Below are positions 37,596 to 48,292 of a stretch of DNA of 64,000 bases, piece after piece. Below the pieces are notes generated by a model. The model searched no databases and was not told the origin of the DNA. It saw only the letters and a program-made list of their open reading frames with translations. This DNA is from Medicago truncatula. Taxonomy: Eukaryota; Streptophyta; Magnoliopsida; Fabales; Fabaceae. A program made the translations under genes and the position numbers. The stretch is taken from NCBI RefSeq assembly GCF_003473485.1, contig NC_053046.1:9806001-9870000 (forward strand), read 5' to 3'. Position 1 is the stretch's first letter. Each line of letters starts with the position of its first letter.

Positions 37596-39916
37596 GAAGG
37601 TGTCTTTGCAAATGCAAGTGCGTTAGCGATGGCTGGAAACAATAAGCTTTGTGTCGGTATTTCACATCTGCACTTACCACCATGCCTTGTAAAGCATATG
37701 AATCATGCAAAACACCATAATTTCCATCTAATAGTAGTGATAGTTAGTGTGGTTGTTGAAGGTGCGAATTACATGAGAAGAGGGGTTGAATTGTGTTGAT
37801 TTTTTATGGTTTTTTCTTCTTCTTAGTGTTAAAAACCTAGTCAGAATCTGAGGTATGCATATTCTGACTCAGAGTCTGAATGCAATGGTTAAGTATAGAA
37901 CATAAAGATAAAGAGACAGAGAGAGAAAGCAGACATAAAACAATTTTATACTGATTCCTCCCACAACACAGAAGTAGTCCAACCCCCTTGCACTTTCAAG
38001 GGATTTCACTATCATCACACATGATTACAAATTGCTCAAGGACACTTCCAAGAGACTTCCCTGCAAGAGGCTTTTTGCTCTAGGAGACTGCCTAAACACT
38101 TCTATTCTCAAGGACAACTCCAAGAGACTTCCCTTTGCTTAATCGCAACTGATTGAGGCTTCCTAATTACTCAAGGTTTCACCAAGATACTTATCTGCTC
38201 AAGCACGCAGGCGAGAGACTTTCTAATTGTTTACACAAGTAAACAAGTTAATTTTTTCTTGCACTAGATTTAACAATGGTAGTGTAAAATGAACAAACTC
38301 TTTAAGATTTCTAAGATATAAACTTGAAAGATAAAATCCTAAGTGTTTTGTGGTATTTGTTTCACAGAGTAATGACACAGTAAAATATCAGAGACTTGTT
38401 ATTCTTCTTCGTCGTCTTCAGCTCCTTATATAGGTAGGGATTTGAGAGATGTTGAAGAAGAGTGCCAGCGCAAATAGAGTCGTTGAGAAGCTTCAATCAA
38501 TAACGTTCACCATTTGCATGATATGGATAATTATGTTGAATAGTCCTTTGTTGGAAGAAGAATTATCCGTTGCATTCATTTTTTTTTTTTTTGAGGTCCT
38601 TTGTCTGTTTGCATACGTAGAGAGAGGAAGACAAAAGAACTGCTCTATCAGATACTAAGATAGGGACAATTCACATAATAAGATAAGGCCTACATGGATT
38701 CTGGGTCCCTCTGGATTTTCTCAAATGTGAGGGTCATCCAAGCATGCCAGTTAGCTTTTGAGTCTAATGACCTTCACAGAATCCGTTGAGGTAACTCTCC
38801 AGCTTCTGTGAGGCATCCTTCTTCTAAGGACGTTAACTTCTGATTGACTTTCCTTTAGATCTTTTACCATAGTCTTCTAAGTTTCTCTTGGTCCTTCTGA
38901 TGTTCTTCATATGTTCATTCTTCATGAATAGATTCTTATCTGATTCTGCACACTTGAACATATGTTAGTATTTCAATTGTTCTTCAATACTTTGTTATCA
39001 TCAAAACCTAGAGGAATTGTATGAACCATTTTTGTTCTAACAGTTGTTTCTCTCATCATAATGGTGTTGCTTATTCTAGCTATCTACTTGTCAAGGAAAA
39101 TAAACAAGAAATCATCTCCAGAATCACCAACAGTTGACCAACTAGATATGGTTTCCTACCAAGCCTTATATCAGGCAACGAATGGGTTCTCGGCTAGAAA
39201 CTTGATTGGATTAGGAGGCTTTGGTTTTTGTGTATAAAGAAAATCTTATCAGAGAAGATAAAGTTATTGCCATAAAGGTCTTGAACTTTGAAAAGAAGGG
39301 AGCTCACAAGAGTTTTATTACCGAATGTAATGAACTCAAAAATATTAGACATCGAAATTTGGTTAAGATTTTAACATGTTTTTCTAGTATCGATTACAAA
39401 GGGCAAGAATTCAAAGCTCTAGTTTTTGAGTACATGCAAAATGGGAAGCTTAGAACAATGGTTGAATCCAAGGATAGAGAATGTAGAGCATCCTAGAACA
39501 TTGGATCTTGATCAAAGATTGAATATCATTATTGATGTTGCTTCATCGTGATTGTGAGCAATTAATCCTTCATTGTGATATAAAGCCAAGTAATATCCTT
39601 GTTGATGAAGATATTGTTTCTCAGGCGAGTGATTTTGGCATTGCAAGACTTGTCTCATCTGTATCTCCTCCAAGGAAACTAGCACAATTGGACTAAAAGG
39701 GACTGTTGGATATGCTCCTCCATGTATGCTATTGAATATTTTTAGTGTTTCTCTGAGTTCTCCTAACTTTTGTTAGAGAATATTATCAATTTTTTTGCTA
39801 TTTATTTTTAGAGTATGGAATGGATTCTAAAGTTTCCACTTATGGTGACATGTATAGCTTTGGAATTCCTATATTGGAAATGCTTACGAGAAGAAGACCA
39901 ATAGATTAAATGTTCA
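37596..39916 (+). pseudogene. RLK locus A: LRR receptor kinase pseudogene split by a solo LTR
   Basis: 37596-37753 encodes the end of an LRR ectodomain (GVFANASALAMAGNNKLC, LHLPPC) and the first half of a transmembrane helix. 39043 onward gives the rest of the helix (SLIIMVLLILAIYLSRK), the juxtamembrane and kinase N-lobe. An extra T in the P-loop (near 39225) shifts frame. The catalytic segment survives as [15 protein letters not shown] and DFGIARL with part of the HRD region deleted, and a stop follows at about 39693. A GT-AG-like intron separates the last kinase part ([18 protein letters not shown]), which ends in a stop near 39908. The leucine-rich repeats are absent. Closest relative is the intact gene at 49958-53169. 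Confidence 0.9.
37754..39042 (-). repeat. Solo LTR inserted in the RLK transmembrane codons
   Basis: In minus orientation it begins TGTTAGAACA and ends CCTTCAACA (TG...CA with TGTT/AACA ends). GTGGT (37749-37753) and GTTGT (39043-39047) flank it, a 5 bp duplication with one mismatch. A TATA box (CTATATAAGG on the minus strand) lies near 38424. There is no internal region. The kinase pseudogene reads through if it is removed, which fixes the ends. Confidence 0.9.
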
Positions 39917-40280
39917 TAGATGGTCAAATTAAAATCTGCATATGTATGTTGAAATTTCATTTCCTAATTATGTTATGCATATTTTTCAGTAATCCAAGCT
40001 GAAATAAATTTCTGCAGTAATTTGAGAAACAGTGTGCAATACGATGCACTGCAAGTTCAACTAGACTCAAGTCACAAGTGTAAAATTGTTTGATAAATTT
40101 TTCTCTTGTTTTACCATTTGAATGCATCAATCCATCATTCATGTAATATCAAGCATATATTTAATGAATGCAATAGTGGGCTTATTATATATGATTTTGC
40201 GAACTTCATTCCAAAAACATAAAAAAGCTCTCAAGCTAGGATTCATTTTTGGAGGATTCTGTGGATCATGAATAGGTGGA
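39917..40280. other. 3' flank of RLK locus A, shared with locus D
   Basis: About 40000-40190 (TTTCTGCAGTAATTTGAG, GTGCAATACGATGCACTGCAAG, ATGAATGATGGATTGATGCA on the other strand) recurs in reverse at 63770-63835 plus 57295-57417, where the copia element splits it. No coding sequence. Confidence 0.7.
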
Positions 40281-40431
40281 TATAAAACCAAATTGCATGA
40301 ACAATTTTGTATGTATTATATAAAATAATATATTTAAAACAATAGAACTATTTGTCTTTTTTATTTTTGACAGAAACATACATTTTTTTAAGAGACCATT
40401 TTTTTTTGGCTATTGATTTTTTTTCTTTTCC

Positions 40432-40469
<38 letters not shown>

Positions 40470-41952
40470 TGTAGATCCATGGTCATCTACATTTAAATTG
40501 TAGGATTGTGACACGATTCGTCACTAATAAAGAAATAATCTTTTGTCTGGAGGCTCAAAGTGGTTTCACATAGGATAATAAAAGTATAACGAGGTGGCTT
40601 GAAAGACTTTAGGTACCAAAGAAAAATTTCCTCGTGTGTAATATAACTTAATCGATCGTCCGTAAAGATTTAAGTATCTAACAACCTAAAATGGATATGA
40701 AAATATTTGGCTTTGAATCTCATCGGTTATGCTATTCAAAAAAGAGTTGGTGATCCTATAAGTACCTTCACTAACAAGCCCCAGAAAGTATCGTGCTCTT
40801 GAATGTAAGGGTAAACTAGCCTCCACCTAAAATGCTTTAAATAAATAACTAAGACTAAAATAAATTTAAACATAAAATAAAGGTTGTATATGTAATGCAA
40901 AATAAATAAATTTTTATTAGATAATACATGTATATGTAAAACATGGTCAATGAATAAAAATAGTTGTGCCTAGACTTGTTTTTTCATTATGTATTAGATC
41001 GTTAAGTTCCGATTACTTATCTCTTTACTTGTCCATGAATCTGAGAAAAAACTATAACAGAAAAAAAATTCCATTTAATAGAACGAGCATGTGCAAATTT
41101 GGAAACATATTTCTTTTGTAGCATTTGATGCTTTTGCATTAAAATTTGGAAAATTACATTCATATATGAAGATGTTACAGAAGGATGGATATTGATGAAT
41201 TCAAATGGCTTGAACCAGAACAAAACTTTTGAACAATTATGCAAACTTGCCTAAGCTCTCCAAAGCTTTATGTCTATCTTGCGCTTTATCTCTAAATTTC
41301 TTATTTGCTTGCTTAGAGCTTGCAGGTTTCAAAATTATGGCTTACTTCCCCTCGAACCAACATGGAAGACTTAGATCGGCCTATCGTCTAAATGAAATAT
41401 TATAACACAACAAAGTGCAACATACTGCATACACGTCTCTATTCCAAATGATGGCGGAAATTTATTTCTGGTTTAATTACTCGCGAGGCATGAACACCTG
41501 AAATTAGAGAAGTAGCCCATTACTTTGTATATTTCAGTTCAGGAAATTTGAAATTTATAGGAAGATAAATGAAAAGATAAATGTAAAACCTTAGTTTGTC
41601 TCACCTTCAAGAAAGATTGTTCGGATTAAATTTAGCTCTCTAGTAACATCTACTATGTTCATTCTTTCTTTTGGTGATTCTCTTGAACAGGCAAGTCCAA
41701 TCCTTAAAACTGAAACTAAGCAATTCTTTACAGCTGGAATAAGATTCTCACTATTTCCATCTTCTATTGCTGCTTCTTCATCTCTTGGTACAAAATGTTG
41801 GTTCAAAATCTGTGAAAGATTATCAGCTAATGAACTTTCAGCAAACGTACGTAGATTTTGACCATCCTCAAATCTTTCATCTGTAGGTCTTCTTCCAGTA
41901 ATCATTTCCAACACGAGCATCCCAAAGCTATACATGTCACCATATGTTGATG
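40281..41952. repeat. Segmental duplicate B of the RLK 3' region
   Basis: Direct duplicate of 48293-50329: matching starts at TATAAAACCAAATTGCATG and stops abruptly at 41952, where it diverges from the intact gene inside the last exon. Copy B lacks about 150 bp present at 48484-48635, about 60 bp near 48820-48875, and the SINE at 49310-49446. It carries a 35-base T run at 40434-40468. Confidence 0.9.
41591..41952 (-). pseudogene. RLK locus B: last-exon fragment
   Basis: Encodes the kinase C-lobe end ([20 protein letters not shown] to the stop TAA at 41591) and is nearly identical to 49958-50319, with substitutions such as Gly to Asp in SLADNLSQ and Asp to Asn in ILNQHF. The exon start, intron and all upstream exons are missing, and the upstream sequence is unrelated. 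It cannot make a kinase. Confidence 0.9.
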
Positions 41953-42070
41953 CTCCAAAAAATGGATTTAATTGAATGAATGGATGTATGAATGAATGAA
42001 GAAAATTAAGGAAAATTGAGTTTCTAATGTTCTGTTAGTGGACACAGACCCATTGTGACATATTGGATTC

Positions 42071-42215
42071 CACTTGTGTACCATTAAGGTACCAATGGTA
42101 TATACCTTTAGTCAATTAGAGTGTACCACCTACCAATATTACTTTATAAATATTTTATTTGATATATCTTTTTTAAGGGTGTACCAATGGTATATACCAT
42201 TATGGTACACAAGTG
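42071..42215. mobile_element. Small MITE-like element
   Basis: CACTTGTGTACC and GGTACACAAGTG form perfect 12 bp inverted ends of a 145 bp segment. Inside, ACCAATGGTATATACC occurs near both ends in direct orientation. No target duplication is obvious. Confidence 0.6.
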
Positions 42216-42511
42216 TTATCCGTGACATATCTCACGCATGCGTTGATTCCCGCACGCTGCGTTATACACATGCGTGACTTAACTAACGATAAAGGTATTT
42301 TCGGAAGTTTCGTTGGGAGTGATCGAATCTTGATGGGAGAAGAACAATTTTCATAAATTTGTTGAAATAGCGATCAAGTTCACCTAAACCGAGCCTTGAG
42401 AACACAAACAGGGCCATAAGTAGTCCAACCAAAGTGGACTTTCCCAAACATTTGCCTTACGATAATTGCTCTTCTCCCATCTGGTTTTGCTCATTCCCGT
42501 CAAATAGTAGA

Positions 42512-42593
42512 GCGTGAGTTAACCCACACAAGTGTATTTTCAGATGAGTTAACTCACGTAGGTGTATTTTTCAGCGTGAGTTAAATCACGTAG
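42512..42593. repeat. Three direct copies of a partly palindromic motif
   Basis: GTGAGTTAA(C/A)(C/T)CACG-type sequence followed by TA(G)GTGTATTTT(T)CAG repeats about every 32-33 bp. The core GTGAGTTAACTCAC-like block is palindromic. Function unknown. Confidence 0.65.
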
Positions 42594-42676
42594 AGCGGAA
42601 ATGAGCAAAAACTGATAGGAGAAGAACAATTCTCTTGCCTTACACATTAGGAACTTCCATATGCACAAAAGTAGTA

Positions 42677-42970
42677 CTCCCTCCGTCCCTAATTATAAGA
42701 CCCTTTTGAGAATTTTTTTTGTCCCTTTTTATAAGACCCCTTTGTTATTTCCAACTACATTAATTATTTCTTTACATACATGCCCCTATTTATTATACAT
42801 ATTTTTCTTCAATCAGCAATAAGTAGCATATGGAAAACATAAACTAACTCTCTCTCTTAAGGATAAAATTGTAAAAACAATAGTGATTACAAACAACTTT
42901 AATACAAATATCCGCTTTCTTAATTCCCGTGATTTTAACAAAAGGGTCTTATAATTAGGGACGGAGGGAG
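42677..42970. mobile_element. Stowaway-like MITE
   Basis: Near-perfect inverted ends beginning CTCCCTCCGTCCCTAATTAT and continuing AAGACCCTTTTG, flanked by TA on both sides (42675-42676, 42971-42972). This is the typical Tc1/mariner-derived Stowaway layout. 294 bp, non-coding. Confidence 0.88.
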
Positions 42971-43359
42971 TACTATATTTCTCACAAAGTAATTGCGAAA
43001 AGTTGTTTCAGATTGTCGGTCGGTGATCCATGTTTTTATTGGTTTTATGGAGTCCTAAACTAATTTTCATTTTGCAAAATAATTGGAAAACACTATTTTG
43101 TAAATTATATAAATGTCGAAGACAAAAACCAGTTGTGTCTTAGTTTTATGAATGTGTTGATGTTAAGAATGCATGTTTAACAAACATTGGTAACTTTGTT
43201 TGCAAGATATTTTTAATTTATAGGATTTTAATGTGAAAGTGTAGAATGTGAATTTTTTTAGCCTCGCATTTGTAAATAATTTTGATACTCTATTTTAAAT
43301 TGGTTCTTATTTTATTTAGAACTACTGTATTTTGTTATATATTTCAAATTGAGATTTAG

Positions 43360-43995
43360 GGTGTCACACAACGGCTGCACATTGCTTTGTCCATTTAAAA
43401 AAAAATTGAAGTCATTAATTACAGTAACAAGCTTCCATTAAAATATAGAAAAGTAAAGTTGTGGCCATCGTCCACAAGCTTGCTTTATTGTGTTTTCGGG
43501 GGGCTGGTTCCAAAATTCCAAGATTCTCCTTTTCATATGTACTATTCCTTATTTTGACTGCGGTTTCACCACTTGTAAGATTAGGAGTCGGATCTTTTAT
43601 AGTAAGATAGATAGCCCTAAAAGTTGCGTAAGCAAAGTGGCTAACATGATAAAATGTGTTTTGACAATCAACATGCTTTTATACCATTTATATTTGACAC
43701 TTTTGACTACCTTAACACAGATACCGTTGACATTCTACTTGAAGTGCAAAAGATCATGTATAACAATGTCATATCTCCTAGATTAATGAATATTGTGTTT
43801 AAGATGATTTGTTATTTGTGTTAACTGACATTGGACATTTATTTTGTTATTTTAAATTGGGATTTAAGGCGTCATATAACATAACGACTACTCATTGCCT
43901 TATCCATTTAAAACAATCGAAGACGTTAATGGCAGTAACAAGTTTATATTAAAAAATCGAAAAGTAAAAATGTGGCTATCATCCACAAGTTTGCT
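43360..43995. repeat. Diverged direct repeat pair of about 140 bp
   Basis: GTCCATTTAAAA, CAGTAACAAGCTT(C), GAAAAGTAAA and CATC(G)TCCACAAG(C/T)TTGCT occur in the same order at 43370-43485 and 43880-43995. The first copy continues into a block (TTATTGTGTTTTCGGGGGGC) that recurs near 54205. An open frame at 43490-43786 is not recognised. Confidence 0.7.
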
Positions 43996-44579
43996 GATTT
44001 TTTATTAGAAAAATTACATCGTCGTCGTTGTTTAAATTAATTTCAAATAACAATTTTATCTTTTATTCTTTTCACATCATTTTTATCATTTTGGTCCATT
44101 TGCAAGTGAATTTTCAATCATCAAATCTAAAATTTATATGATAACATGAGTGAATGATCATATGTTTGAGCACCAAAAGTTCATATTGAAATATAATCAT
44201 AAATTTGAATCTTAAAAATTCACATGCAAATTGATCAAAATGATGAAAATGAAGTGAAACAAGGATAAAGGGAGAAATTGTTACCTGAAATTAAGTTACG
44301 GGACGACGAGAGTAATTTTGTCTTTTGTATTTTTTGTTAGATGTTGGGTTCGTTGTAACTTACTTTAATTGTGTAATAAAAAAAATTACACATGTTTGAT
44401 AATTTAGTTGATCTCTTTTTTTATTACTAATTTGTTAAAAAAACAAAAATTGAGGCAAGTGGATTAGTTTTTCTTTTGTAAAACTTTTAATATCAGCTTT
44501 GTAATCATAAAAATTAATGCTTTAATTATTCATATCAAATAAAAAATCTATTATGATTTTTAATTTTTTTTCAGTGTTT
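43996..44579. other. Intergenic, AT-rich
   Basis: No gene, RNA or structured repeat recognised. Confidence 0.45.
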
Positions 44580-44957
44580 CGCTCAATTATATATATTTTC
44601 AAAAGGTATAATTAAGAAGATGAATGAACTCAGTACCGTTAGTGGGATAGATGCATGTGCAATAATCTATGATAAAAAATATTCTCAGACAGAGGTTTGG
44701 CCATCTACGTCGGAAGTAAAGTGCGTTGTCAAGGTTCAAGAAGAGGTTTAGCATTGCGGCTTTAGGTTTATTGTTTTTTTCATGTTCAAACAAACTAATG
44801 AACCTGGACATACACTCACACCGTGGATGGCCAAACCTATTTCTGAGGATAGTTTTCATCATAAATTATGGGACATGCATGCATCCCAGAAAGGGAACTG
44901 AGTATATTAATGTTCTTCATTATACCCATTGAAATATTTATATATATGATTGAGAGG
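44580..44957. repeat. Imperfect foldback of about 380 bp
   Basis: The left arm (about 44580-44760) and right arm (about 44770-44957) are inverted copies with mismatches along most of their length. Paired blocks include TCAATTATATATATTTTC, GGTATAATTAAGAA, GAACTCAGTACC, GATAGATGCATGT, ATTCTCAGACAGAGG and GGTTTGGCCATC. The pairing runs to within a short loop. It could be a foldback element or a young MIRNA-like hairpin; no transcript evidence is available here. Confidence 0.75.
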
Positions 44958-47502
44958 AAAACTGAAAATTTAACAGACCATAATAGATTTTCTTATCGCT
45001 AAAACATGAATTCTTATGATTGCAGCTGATATTAAAAATTTTAAAAATCATTAAAGAAAACAAAACCACTTTACCACCCCATATTGTTCAACTTATCAAA
45101 TTAAAAATAATATTTTCTAAAGTAAAACTTGATACTATGATTCACTTTACCTATTATTCAAGTGGATAAACATAATTATTTTTATTACTTTAATAAATAA
45201 CTACGAAGAAGATATAAACAATATTTCGTAAATTCATTCTCAGGTTTTAGGAAAAATACACTCATGATTGTTCGTTTTTCATATTGCAAGATAAAAGTAA
45301 TAAAAGAATGTTCATATTAAATTTGACCACATAACTTTTCAATTATAATTTTGTTGTTTTGCATTCGTTCTTTAACATCCCAAATGGTCAATCCGTTTAT
45401 CTTTGTTTCGAGACATCATTATTTACAATCTGAACATCACTTTAGTGAATAATGTATTAATAAAATTCCAAAAAAGTGAAGTGAGGAAATTATTTAAGCA
45501 AAAAATAATATACGAAATAAAATATAATTTACCTTCTTTTTTGAGCAATGATGATGACACCATCATAATTATATGTAGGATTTTTATTATCATCGTCACC
45601 ATGATCATTGTTACCCTTATCCACACTTTTTATCGCTTTCCTGAATTCACATATAGTATAACACAAAACAATAATATAGTTAAACTTTCCAGTGCATGTC
45701 TATCTGATTTGTTTTATTAAGTAGAAAATCTAGTTTTACATAGAATATTTATTTAATATAAATATTTATTCATTAGAGTTATGATATTGATGGTAATAAA
45801 GGAAACATAGTCAAACTATGTTAGCAACCTTGACCTATCTATTTGCACACATCTATTAATTAAAGATTTAATATGTCATAGTTTTAGAAATGATTTATAA
45901 CAATATTACAGCCAAACCAAATCATGAGGCCATTTCTAGCAAATAGAAATAAAATTAAAATTATGAAATATAAATACTTCATTAATTTGTTCTCCCGTAT
46001 GATTTGAAGCATTTGTATATTTAACTAGGTTATTTGAAAATATAGAATGTAGATAAAAACCAAAACCATTCTCATTGTTTGCTGTTTATGGAAAATGAAA
46101 ATAAGATTATATACTTTTTTGAGTATTCATTATAATCAATTCTTTTTTAAAATAAAGGCAAGGATATATATATTTTCTCCCACTTTATGAGTTTAAAATA
46201 GCAAAGTCAAAGGTATACACAACTTACTAACCTTTAGTCTTTATAATTAAATCAAGAAAAGATATTTGGTGATCAATGTGAATTGGAAATACATGGTACC
46301 TTTATCTAGAAAAGAACATTGAATATATTTTCATATTTTAAATTTCAATCTAATTTATCATGGATAAAAGATCTAACATGTTTTACATAACTATATAATT
46401 GGATTGAGCAAAAAAGACATGCATAGTTGAGTTTCATTGCTGAAAATAAATCACATATTAGAACACATATCATTCAAGTGCAAATGTTGACAATGGATAA
46501 ATCAAACGAAAAAACTCAATAAATATACATAAGAGTAGATTATTGAAAAAAAATCAAACAATTGAACTCTATTATTTACCTTCTCGATACAAATAAAGCT
46601 TTTGAATTCGAATATGTTGCCATGGATGAGAGATCTACTTGAAATGGAGTTTATGTTATTCGTGGTGCCACCCAGTGAAGTTGATTCGCAAAAGGCCAAT
46701 CATTTGGTTAAAAAACAAAAGATGTTGATGAAAATACGAGAAAATTGACTGCACTATCTCAACCTAGTGAAAGGACGCAATCTTCCCTCACCTTCATTGG
46801 GGTAGAAGCTAAACTTAGAAGGATGAATATTTTTATTTTTTTTTGAAAAATGATTAGTTTGAAAAGGCTTAATTGTTGCATCCAAAACTGTATAACAATA
46901 ACATTTTGGACAACTTTATAAGAAGGGAGAATGGTGAATTTTTGAAAACCAAAATTTATAGTTTCCTATTTACAATTTTAAAAGTCTTAAAAGTCAAACC
47001 AAACAAAGGGGCCATTTGAATATCTTTAAGCCAAACAGGTAAATAATAAAATGCATAAAAAAATTGCATAAAAATAATTCTGTATTCTTTGAAAAATTTG
47101 TTTAAATTAGAAATCAACATTTACATAATAATAAATAAAAAACAATAAATGTGTTCACATATTCTTTTTTACTCATTAAATGTGTTCACATCTTGTCACA
47201 AATATTAATATATATATTTTTTTTTCCAAAAAAGTGTTAGTCTTATTTTGAATTTTATCCTCTAAACTTAGAATGTAATTTTACTAATTAAATGTGTTCA
47301 CACCTTTTTTTATTAATTAAATGTGTTCACATCTTGTCACCAATATTAAAATATACTTTTTTTTTCTTTAAAATAATGTTGGACTTATTTTGAATTGTAT
47401 CCTCTAAACTTAGAATGTAATAAAATCCTAATTTTCTATGGGATACATTTAGTTAGTAACCTATTTATGTTCATAATTCAATGTATATATACATTAAAAA
47501 TA
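44958..47502. other. Intergenic, AT-rich, with a short tandem repeat
   Basis: No gene recognised. TAAATGTGTTCACATCTTGT with the following 80-100 bp (ending CCTCTAAACTTAGAATGTAA) occurs at 47177 and 47318, a tandem repeat of period about 141 bp. Open frames near 45403-45720 are low-complexity and probably chance. Confidence 0.5.
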
Positions 47503-48215
47503 GGGTTTTTCTAACCTATGCAACATTGCATAGGATGAGGTGGAATAAATGTACCTCTTTTTTCAACAAAAACTATCATATTAATTAGCTTTTTCTTGAA
47601 AAATGATAATTTTCTCTATCATATTAATCATTCACTATTTTATTTTTATAACTATTTTTTTTAAGTGCATGGAAATTATCCATGAATTAAATGGAACGAT
47701 AAGTGCATAGAAGAAAATTTATTTGGATATAGAAGCCAGATTTTTTTTTTTTTTTAACGCACTAAATTATGAAAACAACAAATTATAGAAGGACTTAGAT
47801 AGCAACAAATTATGGTCTCCTGAGAGTATAAATGGGTTTGTGAAACGCTTTACTTATAACAAGGAAGTATTTATATGTTAATGTTTTCACCTTGGTGTTT
47901 GAGTAGAGTAAAAACCTCCCTGTGTTTATACTATGTTTTGGAGGATAGTTTGAGGCTTTCATAATTTTTTGCGTTAATTTTTTTTTTTTTGGCTTATAAC
48001 TAAATAAATTTTCTTCTATGCACTCCATTTAATTCATAGATAATTTCCATGCACTTAAAAAAATAGCTATAAAAATAAAATAGTGAATGATTAATATGAT
48101 AGAGAAAACTATAATTTTTTAAGAAAAGGATAATTAATATGATAATTTTTGTTGAAAAAAGGGGTATATTTATTGCACCTTATCCTATGCAATATTGTAT
48201 AGGTTAAAAAAACCC
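47503..48215. mobile_element. Foldback Mutator-like MITE, 9 bp duplication
   Basis: Long inverted arms of about 225 bp (47503-47727 and about 47993-48215) start GGGTTTTTCTAACCTATGCA on the left and GGGTTTTTTTAACCTATACA on the right in reverse. Pairing continues through ATTGCATAGGAT, TTCACTATTTTATTTTTATA and GTGCATGGAAATTATC. The perfect 9 bp direct repeat TTAAAAATA flanks it (47494-47502, 48216-48224). The 265 bp centre has no coding capacity. Confidence 0.9.
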
Positions 48216-48292
48216 TTAAAAATACAATTATGAGATTTTTTTCTACTTACAAATATTAAAAGAATAATGTACACAAAGTAAACGACTAATTA

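Larger units (their letters stand above)
41953..43359. other. Intergenic with several short repeats
   Basis: Holds the MITEs at 42071-42215 and 42677-42970 and a triplicated palindromic motif at 42512-42593. Otherwise non-coding. Confidence 0.45.

Noticed and set aside
43490-43786. 98-codon frame
   Set aside because: Overlaps a non-coding repeat shared with 54.2-55.6 kb and shows no protein family features.
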